NCBI GenBank assembly: GCA_963783855.1
Contig: CAWAPE010000013.1
Location: forward strand, 1 to 64,000
Reading direction: 5' to 3'
Length of the DNA stretch: 64,000 bases
Source: JAKAGZ01 sp963783855
GTDB lineage: Bacteria; Bacteroidota; Ignavibacteria; Ignavibacteriales; Ignavibacteriaceae
Shown in pieces: positions 18,536-27,905 of the stretch. The position numbers and the translations under genes were made by a program. A model generated the notes under the pieces. The model saw only the letters and a list, made by a program, of their open reading frames with translations. It searched no databases and was not told the origin of the DNA. Position 1 is the first letter of the stretch, and each line of letters opens with the position of its first letter.

Positions 18536-19887
18536 AATTCCAGTATCCTGTTAGTATTATTTTTCACTTTAAATCTTTCATCCAGTCTCAGGCCAACAAC
18601 CCAAACAATTTTTCCGCTGGAAGTGAGCACTAATTGATTTTCTTTTTCGAGCAGACTAACTTTCTGCTCATTCAAAAAATCCGAGATCTTCTTAGTTCCT
18701 CTTAATCCAATTGGATAGAACCGATCACTTTTCACCCATTTTCTGACAATAAATTTATCAATTATTTGGTCCCCGGATATAAATTCTTTCTTTCTGTTTC
18801 CGGTGAATTTACCCGGGGTCTTTTTTCTCTGCTTAATAGAAATTTTCCTTGATCCAATTTTAATCTCTTCACCAATCCCAAGACTAACTTCAGAAATATC
18901 CGAAGATTTATTTTTATCAAAGAATACTACCGATTCTCTTTCCTTAAATGCTGTAAGTTTTCCGGGTATAGAAATTTTGGCACCGGGCTCTTTATTAATC
19001 AGCCCAGTAATATCTTCCAGGTTTTTAAAATTAAGGGAAACATCAAAGCATTTTTCAACTGCTGCCTTAAATATATCTTTATAAAGAATTTCATCAAAGT
19101 TTTTTAACTTGTTCAGATTAACTTCCAGCCGGCCTTTGCTGAATTTCGGGATATCTGCAGCAGCATCCTTAATAATTCTCTCATATTGTTCAGAAACACT
19201 TTTAAGTATTTCCGAGTTATGAAATATTTTTTCTTCAAATGCTGGATTTAACTTTTCTTTAATTAATGGAAATATCTCATTACGAATAAAGTTTCTCTCA
19301 AATTCAGACTCAAGGTTAGATTCATCCATCCTGAATTTGAGTTTCTTTTTAGAAAGATATTCGAGTATTTCGTTTTTTGTAAGAACGAGGACCGGCCTGA
19401 TAATATTTTCTCTTTTAATCGGGATTCCGCTTAATCCCTTAAGCCCGGTTCCTTTAATCAAATTAAAGAAAACCGTTTCGGCGTTATCACTGCAATTGTG
19501 GGCCGTTGCTATTTTACTAAAATTATTTTGTACAGCGATTCTTTTAAATTCAGAATATCTAATTTCCCTGCCTGCTTCTTCAAGGGAGATTTTTTTTGCT
19601 GCTGCAATTTTTTTTACATCTTTCCGGGTTGAAAAAAATTGTATATCATTTTGTTCACATAAATCTTTGCAGAATTTTTCATCCGCGTCGGAATTCTTTC
19701 CTCGCAGCTTATGATTAATGTGGGCTGCGGCTAAATCAATTTGAAACCTTTTTCTAAATTTTAGCAGGAAATGGAACAAAAAGACAGAATCAGGGCCGCC
19801 GCTTAATGCTATAAGAATCTTATCTCTGCGGGAAATAAGATTCTTTTGATCAATAAATTTCAGAACCTTTTCTTCTGTCTTTTTCAT
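18523..19887 (-). CDS. tilS: tRNA(Ile)-lysidine synthetase
   Basis: 454 aa. The PP-loop ATP-binding motif ALSGGPDSVFLFHFL lies at residues 28-42, followed by AAHINHKLRGKNSDADE and ATAHNCSDNAETVFFNLIKGTGLKGLSGI, the N-type ATPase hallmarks. The C-terminal substrate-binding domain (VRKWVKSDRFYPIGLRGTKKISDFL) is complete. The enzyme converts C34 of the CAU-anticodon isoleucine tRNA to lysidine, so that AUA is read as Ile. It is nine bases downstream of ribE and overlaps hpt. Confidence 0.95.
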   Translation of the reverse strand: MKKTEEKVLKFIDQKNLISRRDKILIALSGGPDSVFLFHFLLKFRKRFQIDLAAAHINHKLRGKNSDADEKFCKDLCEQNDIQFFSTRKDVKKIAAAKKISLEEAGREIRYSEFKRIAVQNNFSKIATAHNCSDNAETVFFNLIKGTGLKGLSGIPIKRENIIRPVLVLTKNEILEYLSKKKLKFRMDESNLESEFERNFIRNEIFPLIKEKLNPAFEEKIFHNSEILKSVSEQYERIIKDAAADIPKFSKGRLEVNLNKLKNFDEILYKDIFKAAVEKCFDVSLNFKNLEDITGLINKEPGAKISIPGKLTAFKERESVVFFDKNKSSDISEVSLGIGEEIKIGSRKISIKQRKKTPGKFTGNRKKEFISGDQIIDKFIVRKWVKSDRFYPIGLRGTKKISDFLNEQKVSLLEKENQLVLTSSGKIVWVVGLRLDERFKVKNNTNRILELCLK

Positions 19888-19896
19888 TTTTATGTG

Positions 19897-20523
19897 CTAA
19901 GTAATTTTTTCGTAATCTTCCGGCACACCTTCAGAGTCCTGCTCGGTTAATTTTACAATGTATTTCCCGAGCACATCAAATTCAAGGTTAACAGTATCAC
20001 CGATTTTTTTATCAGAAAATACAGTTTCCTCCCAGGTATGCGGAATAATACCGATTGAAAAATTATCCTTTTCAAGTTCAGCAACTGTCATACTAACGCC
20101 GTCAATTGCAATTGAACCGACGGGAATGAGATACTTTCCAAATCTTTCAGGAAAAGAAACTTTCATAAAGTGGCTGGTGCTCAGCTCCTTGATGTTTTCA
20201 ACTTTTCCTGTAGTATCAACATGGCCAAGTACAAAATGTCCGCCAAGTCTCATTTCCGCTTTTAACGGCCTTTCGAAATTTACATTGTGTCCAATTTCCA
20301 GATTCCCGAGATTCGATTTCTTTAACGTTTCTTCAATAGCATCAATTGAAAATGTATCATCTTTGAATTCTACTACAGTCAGACAGACACCATTACAAGC
20401 AACACTATCTCCTATTTTCAGATCGTCTGTAATTTTCTTTGCTTTGAATGACAGACGAAGTCCATCGCCAATTGGCGTTTTTGAAACTAATTTTCCTTTT
20501 TCTTCAACTAATCCTGTAAACAT
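19897..20523 (-). CDS. ribE: Riboflavin synthase alpha subunit
   Basis: 208 aa. It begins MFTGLVEEKGKL, the invariant N-terminus of riboflavin synthase, and contains the two tandem lumazine-binding barrels: residues 1-95 with VACNGVCLTVVE and 96-190 with IAIDGVSMTVAE. It dismutates two 6,7-dimethyl-8-ribityllumazine molecules into riboflavin. It lies 14 bases downstream of ribD. The other pathway genes (ribBA, ribH) are not in the window, so the riboflavin genes are scattered. No FMN riboswitch is seen. Confidence 0.96.
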   Translation of the reverse strand: MFTGLVEEKGKLVSKTPIGDGLRLSFKAKKITDDLKIGDSVACNGVCLTVVEFKDDTFSIDAIEETLKKSNLGNLEIGHNVNFERPLKAEMRLGGHFVLGHVDTTGKVENIKELSTSHFMKVSFPERFGKYLIPVGSIAIDGVSMTVAELEKDNFSIGIIPHTWEETVFSDKKIGDTVNLEFDVLGKYIVKLTEQDSEGVPEDYEKIT

Positions 20524-20537
20524 TTTATTGCCCCATA

Positions 20538-21623
20538 TTATTTCACTAATTCGAGTAACACATCATCGCCGATTTTTTCGACATTACCAAATTTAATTTT
20601 TAAAGCCGACGTAATTTTTTTTATCCCGAGATCTTCTACTAATGGAAGACCCGAACCCAGTAACTTGGGAGAAATAAATAAAAATATATCATCAAATAAG
20701 TTCTGTTTTATAAAAGACGTGAAAATCTCACTTCCGCCCTCAACCAGTACTGAGGTAATTTTATTTTTGGCAAGTTCCTTTAGAGCGCTCTTAAGATTCA
20801 GCCTTCCTTTTTCCTCTTTTACAAAGATAACCTGCACACCTTTTGATTGTAATTTTTTAATTTTTCTCTTTTTTACTACACTGGTTTTTGATGTGATTAC
20901 AAAAAGATTTTTATCAGAATTATTATTGTATAATTTATGGTCGGCACTTAATTTCAGCTTTGTATCCAGGAAAATTCTTTTGGGATTCCTTCCTTCTGTA
21001 AGCCTTACTGTTAAATTCGGATTATCTTTTACAACTGTTTTAAGGCCAACCATCACAGCATCGTAGCGTGATCTTAACTGGTGAACCGAACGCCTTGATT
21101 GCAATGATGAAATCCATTTTGAATCACCATTGATATCGGCAATTTTCCCGTCCAGTGTCTGAGCAGCTTTTAAAGAAACATAGGGTAGTTTTTTTGTAAT
21201 GTACTTGAAGAAAAATTTATTTAGTTCAATACAATCTTTTTCAAGCACACCAACTTTTACTTCTACACCTGAATTTTTTAATTTCTTAATGCCGTTGCCG
21301 CTTACAAGAGGATTCATATCCTTTGTGCCGACTACAACCTTTTTAATTTTCTTCTCTATTATTTTATCAACACAGGGCGGTGTTAGTCCCTGGTGACTGC
21401 AGGGCTCAAGATTCAGATAAAGATCGGCTCCCTCTACGCTTTCTTTGGCAGAATTAATGGCATTTATTTCGGCATGGTTCTCACCGTATTTTTCGTGGTA
21501 TCCTGCCCCGATAATACGATCTTCCTTAATAATAATACATCCAACCAGCGGATTCGGACTTACGCTGCCCATTCCTTTTTTTGCAATTTCAAGCGCCAGT
21601 TGTATATAAGATTCGTCAGTCAA
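20538..21623 (-). CDS. ribD: Bifunctional riboflavin biosynthesis deaminase/reductase RibD
   Basis: 361 aa. The N-terminal deaminase (about residues 1-145) has the zinc site HAEINAI and EPCSHQGLTPPCVDKII (H-A-E ... P-C-x(n)-C). The C-terminal reductase (about 146-361) shows VSLKAAQTLDGKIAD and the NADPH-binding VEGGSEIFTSFI. It performs the second and third steps of riboflavin synthesis. It follows greA by nine bases. Confidence 0.96.
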   Translation of the reverse strand: MTDESYIQLALEIAKKGMGSVSPNPLVGCIIIKEDRIIGAGYHEKYGENHAEINAINSAKESVEGADLYLNLEPCSHQGLTPPCVDKIIEKKIKKVVVGTKDMNPLVSGNGIKKLKNSGVEVKVGVLEKDCIELNKFFFKYITKKLPYVSLKAAQTLDGKIADINGDSKWISSLQSRRSVHQLRSRYDAVMVGLKTVVKDNPNLTVRLTEGRNPKRIFLDTKLKLSADHKLYNNNSDKNLFVITSKTSVVKKRKIKKLQSKGVQVIFVKEEKGRLNLKSALKELAKNKITSVLVEGGSEIFTSFIKQNLFDDIFLFISPKLLGSGLPLVEDLGIKKITSALKIKFGNVEKIGDDVLLELVK

Positions 21624-21632
21624 AATTTTTAA

Positions 21633-22109
21633 TTATTTAATTGATAATATCTCAAACTCCATTAAACCGGCAGGGGCTTTAACCTTAACCTTTTCGCCTG
21701 TTTTAGAACCCATTAACCCCTGACCAACCGGAGAAGTTACAGAGATTTTGCCTGCCTGAAAATCAGCTTCCTCTGCAGAAACCAGGGTGTATTCAAAAAT
21801 CTTGTCTGTTTTTATGTTTTTTATTTTTACGGTTGAAAGAATATGTGCCTCGCCATCAGGAAATTCAGACGGATCGATTATTCTTACACGGGAAAGAACA
21901 TTTTCCATTTTACTTATTTTCAGTTCAAAAAGGCCCTGTTCTTCTTTAGCAGCATCATATTCAGCATTTTCTGAAAGATCGCCATGAGCGCGTGCTTCAG
22001 CTATCTTTCTTGCAATTTCTTTCCTGCCGCTGCCTTTCATTTCCTGAAGCTCCTTTTCAAGCTCCAAAAGTCTTTCTTTGGTCAAATAAACAAAATTAGC
22101 ATCTGCCAT
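21633..22109 (-). CDS. greA: Transcription elongation factor GreA
   Basis: 158 aa. The N-terminal coiled coil (about residues 8-78) contains ARAHGDLSENAEYDAAKEEQG with the two acidic residues at its tip (D/E of DLSENAEY) that enter the RNA polymerase secondary channel; the C-terminal FKBP-like domain follows (TSPVGQGLMGSKTGEKV). It stimulates transcript cleavage in backtracked polymerase. It is the first gene of a tightly packed eight-gene operon. Its leader begins with a strong hairpin followed by a T-run (22147-22178), placed like an attenuator. Confidence 0.97.
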   Translation of the reverse strand: MADANFVYLTKERLLELEKELQEMKGSGRKEIARKIAEARAHGDLSENAEYDAAKEEQGLFELKISKMENVLSRVRIIDPSEFPDGEAHILSTVKIKNIKTDKIFEYTLVSAEEADFQAGKISVTSPVGQGLMGSKTGEKVKVKAPAGLMEFEILSIK

Positions 22110-22146
22110 TTTTCTAACCCGGTTTTAGTGAAGTTTTAAAAAAAAT

Positions 22147-22178
22147 TGCCACCGTCCCGATATACCGGTACAGTGGCA
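22147..22178 (-). terminator. Terminator-like hairpin in the greA leader
   Basis: On the minus strand the leader reads TGCCAC ... GTGGCA and then AATTTTTTTT. The outer stem is six pairs, and the inner bases add GT/AC and CGG/CCG pairs with two mismatches. The hairpin ends 37 bases before the greA ATG. It looks like an intrinsic terminator placed inside the leader of the greA operon; it could also terminate read-through from the M1 peptidase cluster, about 590 bases upstream. Confidence 0.55.
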
Positions 22179-22179
22179 C

Positions 22180-22211
22180 CAAAAAATATAAAAATTAGGG
22201 TCGGTTGTCAA
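22180..22211 (-). promoter_or_regulatory. Putative greA operon promoter
   Basis: On the minus strand TTGACA (22206-22211) is followed by TATTTTTTG (22180-22188), with 20 bases between the TTG and the TA. This resembles the Bacteroidota primary promoter (TTG, about 19-21 nt, TAnnTTTG), with one extra T in the second box. The expected start point falls at the 5' edge of the leader hairpin. Confidence 0.45.
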
Positions 22212-22215
22212 GAAA

Positions 22216-22771
22216 TTTAATACAGAGGCCCCTCCATTGAGCATGAGTAAAGAGCGACGGAACAAGGTAGGTTTCATTGAGTTAACGTCAGGAAATCAGA
22301 AAAAAGCGGTAAATGGCCTGCATTTTATATTATGTAGGATTATCAAAATTAATAGTTCTGCTTTTAGGGTTTCTAATAGCGTGATTACCGGCGTCGTACA
22401 ATAATATATACCATCTCATTTTAGTTTTGGGCACCGCACTTCTACTTGCAATTAGATGTGGGAAAATTGGAGGGCTTAAATGAATATTATTTATAGCCTT
22501 TATTTTTAAATCTGTATGTGAAGTAGCTAGTGGCAATTAAGACTACAAATAGTATACTTGCCCAAACGCGGAATTTAAGAATTAAATCTGAAATAACATC
22601 AGACATTAACATAAATACCCCCATAAATTTTAAATATATATTATAAAGTTCTAAGTGTATTTAAGAGAGTAATTTTAGTCCAAATACTCTACAAAGTAGA
22701 AGAGTTTAATAAATAATGTAGTAAATGTAGGCTGGTCTGTCAATAGCAAATGGAATCAACAACAATATTCT
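22216..22771. other. Intergenic region upstream of the greA promoter
   Basis: About 550 bases between the greA promoter and the end of the M1 peptidase gene. A 68-codon minus-strand frame exists here (22330-22536), but it has no ribosome binding site and no family resemblance that I recognise. No repeats or RNA gene were seen. Confidence 0.4.
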
Positions 22772-24745
22772 CTATTTAAGCAGGAGCATCTTCTTTGTCT
22801 GAGAAAAATTATCTGTCTTCAGAGTGTAGTAGTAAACTCCGCTGGCCAGACCATTTCCGTTAAAGGGGATAGAATAGTTTCCGAAAGTCTGCTCTTTATC
22901 AACCAGGGTTTTTACAAGCCTTCCCAGCTCATCGGTTACTGTAAGTTTCACTTTTGTAATTTGCGGAATATAATACCGGATTGTTGTAACAGGGTTAAAA
23001 GGATTCGGATAGTTTTGTTCGAGTTGATACTTGTCCGGGATAATTTGTTCAGGAATATCTGTAAATATTAAATTTTTTAGTATATAATTATCAGGGTCAA
23101 AATCTAATTGCACTGGTCGTCCAGTAACAGCAAAATTAAATTCCTCACTAATTTTATTATTAAAAACTGTTACCGTAGTGTCCTTAATCTCAGTAGAAAT
23201 TGTAAATTGTATCGGCATAATAAAAAACCGGGGGTTACTACGTTGCTGCTGATTTATCTTGATAGTAACATTGTACATTCCACCTCCGGCATCAGTATAG
23301 TTCCAGCCGTAGCTATAACGCGGATAATCAACACCGTAAATCCACTCATTAAAGAAATAAGTTAAATCGGTACCCGATACACTATCGGCTATTGCTTTAA
23401 AATCAGAGGTTGATGCAGAATTAAACGCATACCTGGGATCATTGTTGTACGTTCTTAAAATTTTAAAAAAAGTAGAATCGCCAACAACACCGCGTAACAT
23501 ATGAAGCACCAAAGCTCCTTTAGCATATGAGGTTTCACTTTTAAATATTCTATTAACTGAACTAATATCATTTACAAATACTGAATTTGTCGAATCATTT
23601 TTAGCGATCCCCATTTCATTATTAATAAAATTATCATAAGATCCCCTGCCATATTTAGCTTCGTAGTAAACTGCCTGGCAGTAGGTAGCAAAACCTTCAT
23701 TGAGCCAGATATCATTCCACGTTTTACAAGTGATTTTATCTCCAAACCATTGATGCCCAAGTTCGTGAACAAGTAAATTTTCTGTGAATATACCTGCAGA
23801 TGTAATTGTCTGATGTTCCATTCCACCCGACCATCCAAATTGCGCATTGCCGTATTTTTCTTTTAAAAAGGGATATTGACCAAACCTGTCAGAAAATATT
23901 TTAATCATATCCGCAACAAGATCTAATACTCCCGTTGTATTTGAATTAAAACTATTCTGCCAGATATAGTTTGATATCAGCATAGAGTCTGTTGCGCTAT
24001 ATCTATAGTACGTATCGTATTCTGTGTAATTCGCAATTGCCATGGAAATGAGATACTGTGCAATCGGATAGCTGTTTTTCCATTTGAAAGTATGTGTACC
24101 GTTTCCATTATCAACTACTTTTTCTAATGTACCATTTGAAACCGCTGTTAATCCGTTTTCAACCGTCATCCAGACATCAGAAGAATCCACCTTATCAGCA
24201 GGAGTATCTTTACAAGGCCACCAGTCACTCGCTCCGTAGGGCTCGCTTAATGTATAAATTGTTTTACCGCCATTGCCATCATTACCAAAAGTGAAACTAC
24301 CAAAACCAGACGATGCAGGATTTCCTTGATAATAAATATCCACGCTCTCTTCCTGATTTAGACTCAACGCTGAAGGAAGAGTGATTACAAGTTGTGCTTT
24401 TGCAGGAGGTCTGGAAAAAGAAAGTTTGTTGCCATTCATTTTTACTGAATCAACAACAAGCGTATTTTGTAAATCCAGATTAAATGAAGTGAGGTTTGTT
24501 GAATTACTTTTAAATGAAACTGTAACTATGCCATCAATATTTCTTGCATCATAATTAATCAATAAATTTAATTTATAATAAGTCGCATCTATAGTGGAAT
24601 CACCGGGATATGTAATTTTGGAGATTTTATTTAATTTTTCAAAATGAGCTTTCTCAGAATTAACCAGATCTTTATTAAAATCCTGTGAATGGATAAATAA
24701 TAATGGTAGAAAAACAATTACCAAAATTGCAGGAATATTTTTCAT
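22772..24745 (-). CDS. M1 family metallopeptidase with T9SS C-terminal sorting domain
   Basis: 657 aa. A signal peptide (residues 1-20, ending IHSQ) is followed by an aminopeptidase N-like beta domain, the substrate motif GGMEHQT (about 308; the GAMEN variant common in this branch), and the zinc site HELGHQWFGDK ... NEGFAT (HExxH-x18-E, about 325). The last about 90 residues are a Por/T9SS sorting domain: YQLEQNYPNPFNP, LGRLVKTLVDKE, GLASGVYYYTLK, KKMLLLK. It is therefore an exported or surface-bound aminopeptidase. It lacks the large C-terminal helical domain of PepN, as usual for secreted members. It is one base after the AddB-like gene, last in a minus-strand cluster. Confidence 0.92.
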   Translation of the reverse strand: MKNIPAILVIVFLPLLFIHSQDFNKDLVNSEKAHFEKLNKISKITYPGDSTIDATYYKLNLLINYDARNIDGIVTVSFKSNSTNLTSFNLDLQNTLVVDSVKMNGNKLSFSRPPAKAQLVITLPSALSLNQEESVDIYYQGNPASSGFGSFTFGNDGNGGKTIYTLSEPYGASDWWPCKDTPADKVDSSDVWMTVENGLTAVSNGTLEKVVDNGNGTHTFKWKNSYPIAQYLISMAIANYTEYDTYYRYSATDSMLISNYIWQNSFNSNTTGVLDLVADMIKIFSDRFGQYPFLKEKYGNAQFGWSGGMEHQTITSAGIFTENLLVHELGHQWFGDKITCKTWNDIWLNEGFATYCQAVYYEAKYGRGSYDNFINNEMGIAKNDSTNSVFVNDISSVNRIFKSETSYAKGALVLHMLRGVVGDSTFFKILRTYNNDPRYAFNSASTSDFKAIADSVSGTDLTYFFNEWIYGVDYPRYSYGWNYTDAGGGMYNVTIKINQQQRSNPRFFIMPIQFTISTEIKDTTVTVFNNKISEEFNFAVTGRPVQLDFDPDNYILKNLIFTDIPEQIIPDKYQLEQNYPNPFNPVTTIRYYIPQITKVKLTVTDELGRLVKTLVDKEQTFGNYSIPFNGNGLASGVYYYTLKTDNFSQTKKMLLLK

Positions 24746-24746
24746 T

Positions 24747-27700
24747 TTAATTTACTTCCTGTATTCTGCAGATTGACTTAAAGTTACAATAATTACAAAC
24801 TTTGTTATCCCGATCATTTAATGTCGTTAAATTAAATTTTCCTTCTACAATAGAGTTTACATATTTTTTTATTGATTCGATACAGATTTTTATCAGTTCA
24901 TTATTTGCGTTAATATATTCTTCTTCACTTATATTTCTTTTGCGGGAATCTATATTGCTGATTTTGCCGGGTCCAAATTTATCATCCGAAAACTTTAACG
25001 AATAAATATCCGCTTCGGCCGGCAGAAAATCCTTGTTGAGCTGAGCTTTTATAAAATGCTTTGCAGCAAACATATAAAGTGGAAGCTGTAATGATATCCC
25101 GGAAATAAGATCAGGAGCAGATGGTGTTTTCCCGCTTAATTTATAATCGATTACCTTAAAGTGTTCTTTCTCTTCATCAACATCAATGCGATCAATTTTA
25201 CCCCTGATGTTGATATTGTCTACAGTAAGATTTGAAACTTTTTCCCCTTCCCGATCCGATGAAATATTTCCGAATCCTTCCTCAAAGTAAGCCGGCGTAA
25301 AACCATCAGGATTATTTCGTTCGGCTTCAAGAAATTTGTACAGGATAGAATTTTGTTTATTCCCATTTATTCCAAGTACTTTTTCTTTTTCGAAAAATGA
25401 AACCGGGGAATGGAAATTTGCTTTTTCAATATTATCTTCAGCAATTTTAAAAATCAGGGAGCTGGCTGATTTAAATTCAGTATTGCTGCAATTTTGTAAA
25501 CGTATCCCTTTCTTATTAATTTTAGTATAAAATTCGAAGAGAATATTATGCAAAAGGGTACCCATTTCCAGGGCTTCAATTTCCTCGGTTGGTTCTTCGA
25601 TTGGTTTTAATTTTAATACACGCTCGGCAAAATATTTATAGGGGCACTTTGCGTAGGTCTCAAGCTGAGAAATTGAAAATTGCTTCTCCCGAAAATTTTC
25701 CAGGTAAGATTTGCCGTCGCCTGAAAGATCATTGAAAATCCTGCCTGTGAATTCAGAATCTCCAAATGGTTCAGTTAATCTTATTCCATCAATTCTCAAA
25801 GCCTTTTCAATTTCCTCAGGATTAATTTTTAGTTCTTCAAAGGAAACATCTTTCTTAATTTTTTCAGGCCCTACCCTGCCTGTAATTTCGAGCAGTTCTT
25901 CTTTTGAATACACAGTGCTTTCAAAATCCTTTTCGGATTTTTCTGCTACCTCAAAAATATTGAGAAACTCTGTAAGGAAATTCGATTCCACAAGTTCTTT
26001 CTTTTCATCATGGGAAGAATTTGTGAAATAGAGGCTTTTTTCCCAAATGCAAAGAGCCTGGTAAAAACGGTACCTCTCCTCTGCCTGGTGTTTTTGTTCA
26101 TTTTTTATGAAAGAGGGTGAAAAGAAAATCTCGGGTGTATATCTTGTGGGCAAATCTCCGTCACACAACCCGGCTATAAATAAATGGTCAAATTTTAGCC
26201 CTCTTATTTCGTTAAGTGTTGTAATCTGTACACCATAGCCCTGTCTTTCTTTTATATTGTAACGACTTGAATTTACCGCTGTGCGAATATTGTTGAGATA
26301 AAATCTTAATGGAAATTTATCGCTTTCATTATATTCTAATTTAAATAGCTCCAACAATTCAGTTACTGTTTCGATAGTAGTCGTTAGTGCTTTAACATTT
26401 TCTTCAACTTTGCCGCCGCTTTCTACAAGTTTTAAGGGAATATTTAATCTGTAGATAAGACCTGTAAATTTTTCCAGAAATTCTTCGAATCTCATTTTTT
26501 TGTCAAATGGGCTGACAAGTTCGTGAATCAATTCAATATCATTTAATGCCTTTTGGTATTCTTCTTTATCGAAAGAAAGATTGGCAAATTCCTCATCGTC
26601 ATCATCGGAAATTTGAGCAAGTGAATCTTCTATTGAACTTTTCCAGTTATTATATCCTGAAATAATTTTTAGTTCTACAGAAACCCTGAGCAGATTCGAT
26701 TGGTTTATTCCTACATTATCGAGAAATCCTCCGCTCAAAGCCCTTAGAATATTTTTATAATAGAAATCATTTTCCAGAACTTCGAGCAAATTTATTATTG
26801 CAATTACCGGGGGAGATGCATTTAAAGCATAACGGTCAGTCAGATTTATTGGAATATTATAAACTGAAAAGACATCCCGGATTAACGGTGAATATTTTTG
26901 GATTAAATTAAATGCGACACAAATTTTATTGGGAGCAGTTTCCTTTTCCGTTATTAAATCTTTTATTTCCTTCGCTATTAGTTCTATTTCCTTTGCTCTG
27001 CCCTGGGCAGTAATCCTGGTTATATTTTTTTTGAAATCATTTATTTTATCTGGTTTTCTTCCATTAAAAAGATTTTTTCTTATTTCCGATTGAAATTTGT
27101 TATGCAATGATTTAGAAGAATCTTCAATTGGATTAAAACCTTTTGCTTTAAGTTTGCCATAGCAGCGATCAAGATGCTTAAACAATTGGCTGTTAGACGA
27201 AGAATAATCAAAGGAAAGGAAAAGTTCAGAACCTGGTATCTCAGAAGTGGAATTAATTATTTCTATTTCCGGCATAGTGAACTCATCAAATCCCTGGATA
27301 ACAATTACATTAACCTCGGGGAAAAAATTCCGAAATCTTTTCTCAAATTCCGTTTTATCTAATCTGTTGAGTTGATTGTAAACATCACCAATTTCTTTAA
27401 CACCAAGATTGTCGCAATTAGCCTGGTATTTTTCGTAAATATCGGCTATATCTTCAGCTTTTAATTTTTCAGAGCCTGACAGACTTTCAGACTCCCGCCT
27501 CAGGTCAGCGGCAGTAATGCCGTTTTTCTTGTATTCAGAAATTACATTTTTAATTCTTTCAAGTGTGCCTGATGGAATTTCATCTTTATAATTTGAGAAA
27601 TACTTCGCTTTTATTTCCTGGAAACTTTGCTTCAATAAAACCGTTGCAGCAGCGTCACTCAAAATCGTTCCCTTTATTTCAGAATCATTAAATAAAAGTT

Positions 27701-27905
27701 TGGTAGATAATGTGCTGAGAGTTTCCAGGTTTATTTTACCGGTTGCATTTTTCGGGGAGAGTGTGATAATTCCTTTTTTTAGATCTCTGATTTTCCTGTT
27801 GGTTGGAACAATTATTAAAAGCCGGTTAAGACGGTCCGATTTAATTCTCTGATCAATTTCAAAGTCAACGTCAAACTTTTTTATTTTATTTTTTGTGAGT
27901 ATCAT
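24747..27905 (-). CDS. AddB/RexB-like PD-(D/E)XK nuclease with Fe-S cluster cysteines
   Basis: 1052 aa. The C-terminal nuclease domain begins with SQLETYAKCPYKYFAERVL (first Cys, about residue 755), then GTLLHNILFEFY, GKIDRID and VIDYKLSG (metal Asp, Asp and Lys near 905-925), and ends with CNYCNFKSIC (three more Cys, about 1040). This is the four-Cys [4Fe-4S] nuclease arrangement of AddB and Cas4-like enzymes. The N-terminal half resembles a UvrD-like fold with no Walker A lysine motif, as in the inactive helicase half of AddB. AddB normally pairs with AddA in end-resection and recombination; no AddA is beside it here. It overlaps the CYTH gene by four bases. Confidence 0.85.
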   Translation of the reverse strand: MILTKNKIKKFDVDFEIDQRIKSDRLNRLLIIVPTNRKIRDLKKGIITLSPKNATGKINLETLSTLSTKLLFNDSEIKGTILSDAAATVLLKQSFQEIKAKYFSNYKDEIPSGTLERIKNVISEYKKNGITAADLRRESESLSGSEKLKAEDIADIYEKYQANCDNLGVKEIGDVYNQLNRLDKTEFEKRFRNFFPEVNVIVIQGFDEFTMPEIEIINSTSEIPGSELFLSFDYSSSNSQLFKHLDRCYGKLKAKGFNPIEDSSKSLHNKFQSEIRKNLFNGRKPDKINDFKKNITRITAQGRAKEIELIAKEIKDLITEKETAPNKICVAFNLIQKYSPLIRDVFSVYNIPINLTDRYALNASPPVIAIINLLEVLENDFYYKNILRALSGGFLDNVGINQSNLLRVSVELKIISGYNNWKSSIEDSLAQISDDDDEEFANLSFDKEEYQKALNDIELIHELVSPFDKKMRFEEFLEKFTGLIYRLNIPLKLVESGGKVEENVKALTTTIETVTELLELFKLEYNESDKFPLRFYLNNIRTAVNSSRYNIKERQGYGVQITTLNEIRGLKFDHLFIAGLCDGDLPTRYTPEIFFSPSFIKNEQKHQAEERYRFYQALCIWEKSLYFTNSSHDEKKELVESNFLTEFLNIFEVAEKSEKDFESTVYSKEELLEITGRVGPEKIKKDVSFEELKINPEEIEKALRIDGIRLTEPFGDSEFTGRIFNDLSGDGKSYLENFREKQFSISQLETYAKCPYKYFAERVLKLKPIEEPTEEIEALEMGTLLHNILFEFYTKINKKGIRLQNCSNTEFKSASSLIFKIAEDNIEKANFHSPVSFFEKEKVLGINGNKQNSILYKFLEAERNNPDGFTPAYFEEGFGNISSDREGEKVSNLTVDNINIRGKIDRIDVDEEKEHFKVIDYKLSGKTPSAPDLISGISLQLPLYMFAAKHFIKAQLNKDFLPAEADIYSLKFSDDKFGPGKISNIDSRKRNISEEEYINANNELIKICIESIKKYVNSIVEGKFNLTTLNDRDNKVCNYCNFKSICRIQEVN

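Noticed and set aside
22330..22536. A 68-codon minus-strand frame in the gap upstream of greA
   Set aside because: No ribosome binding site, no recognised family, and codon use unlike neighbouring genes; treated as a chance frame.
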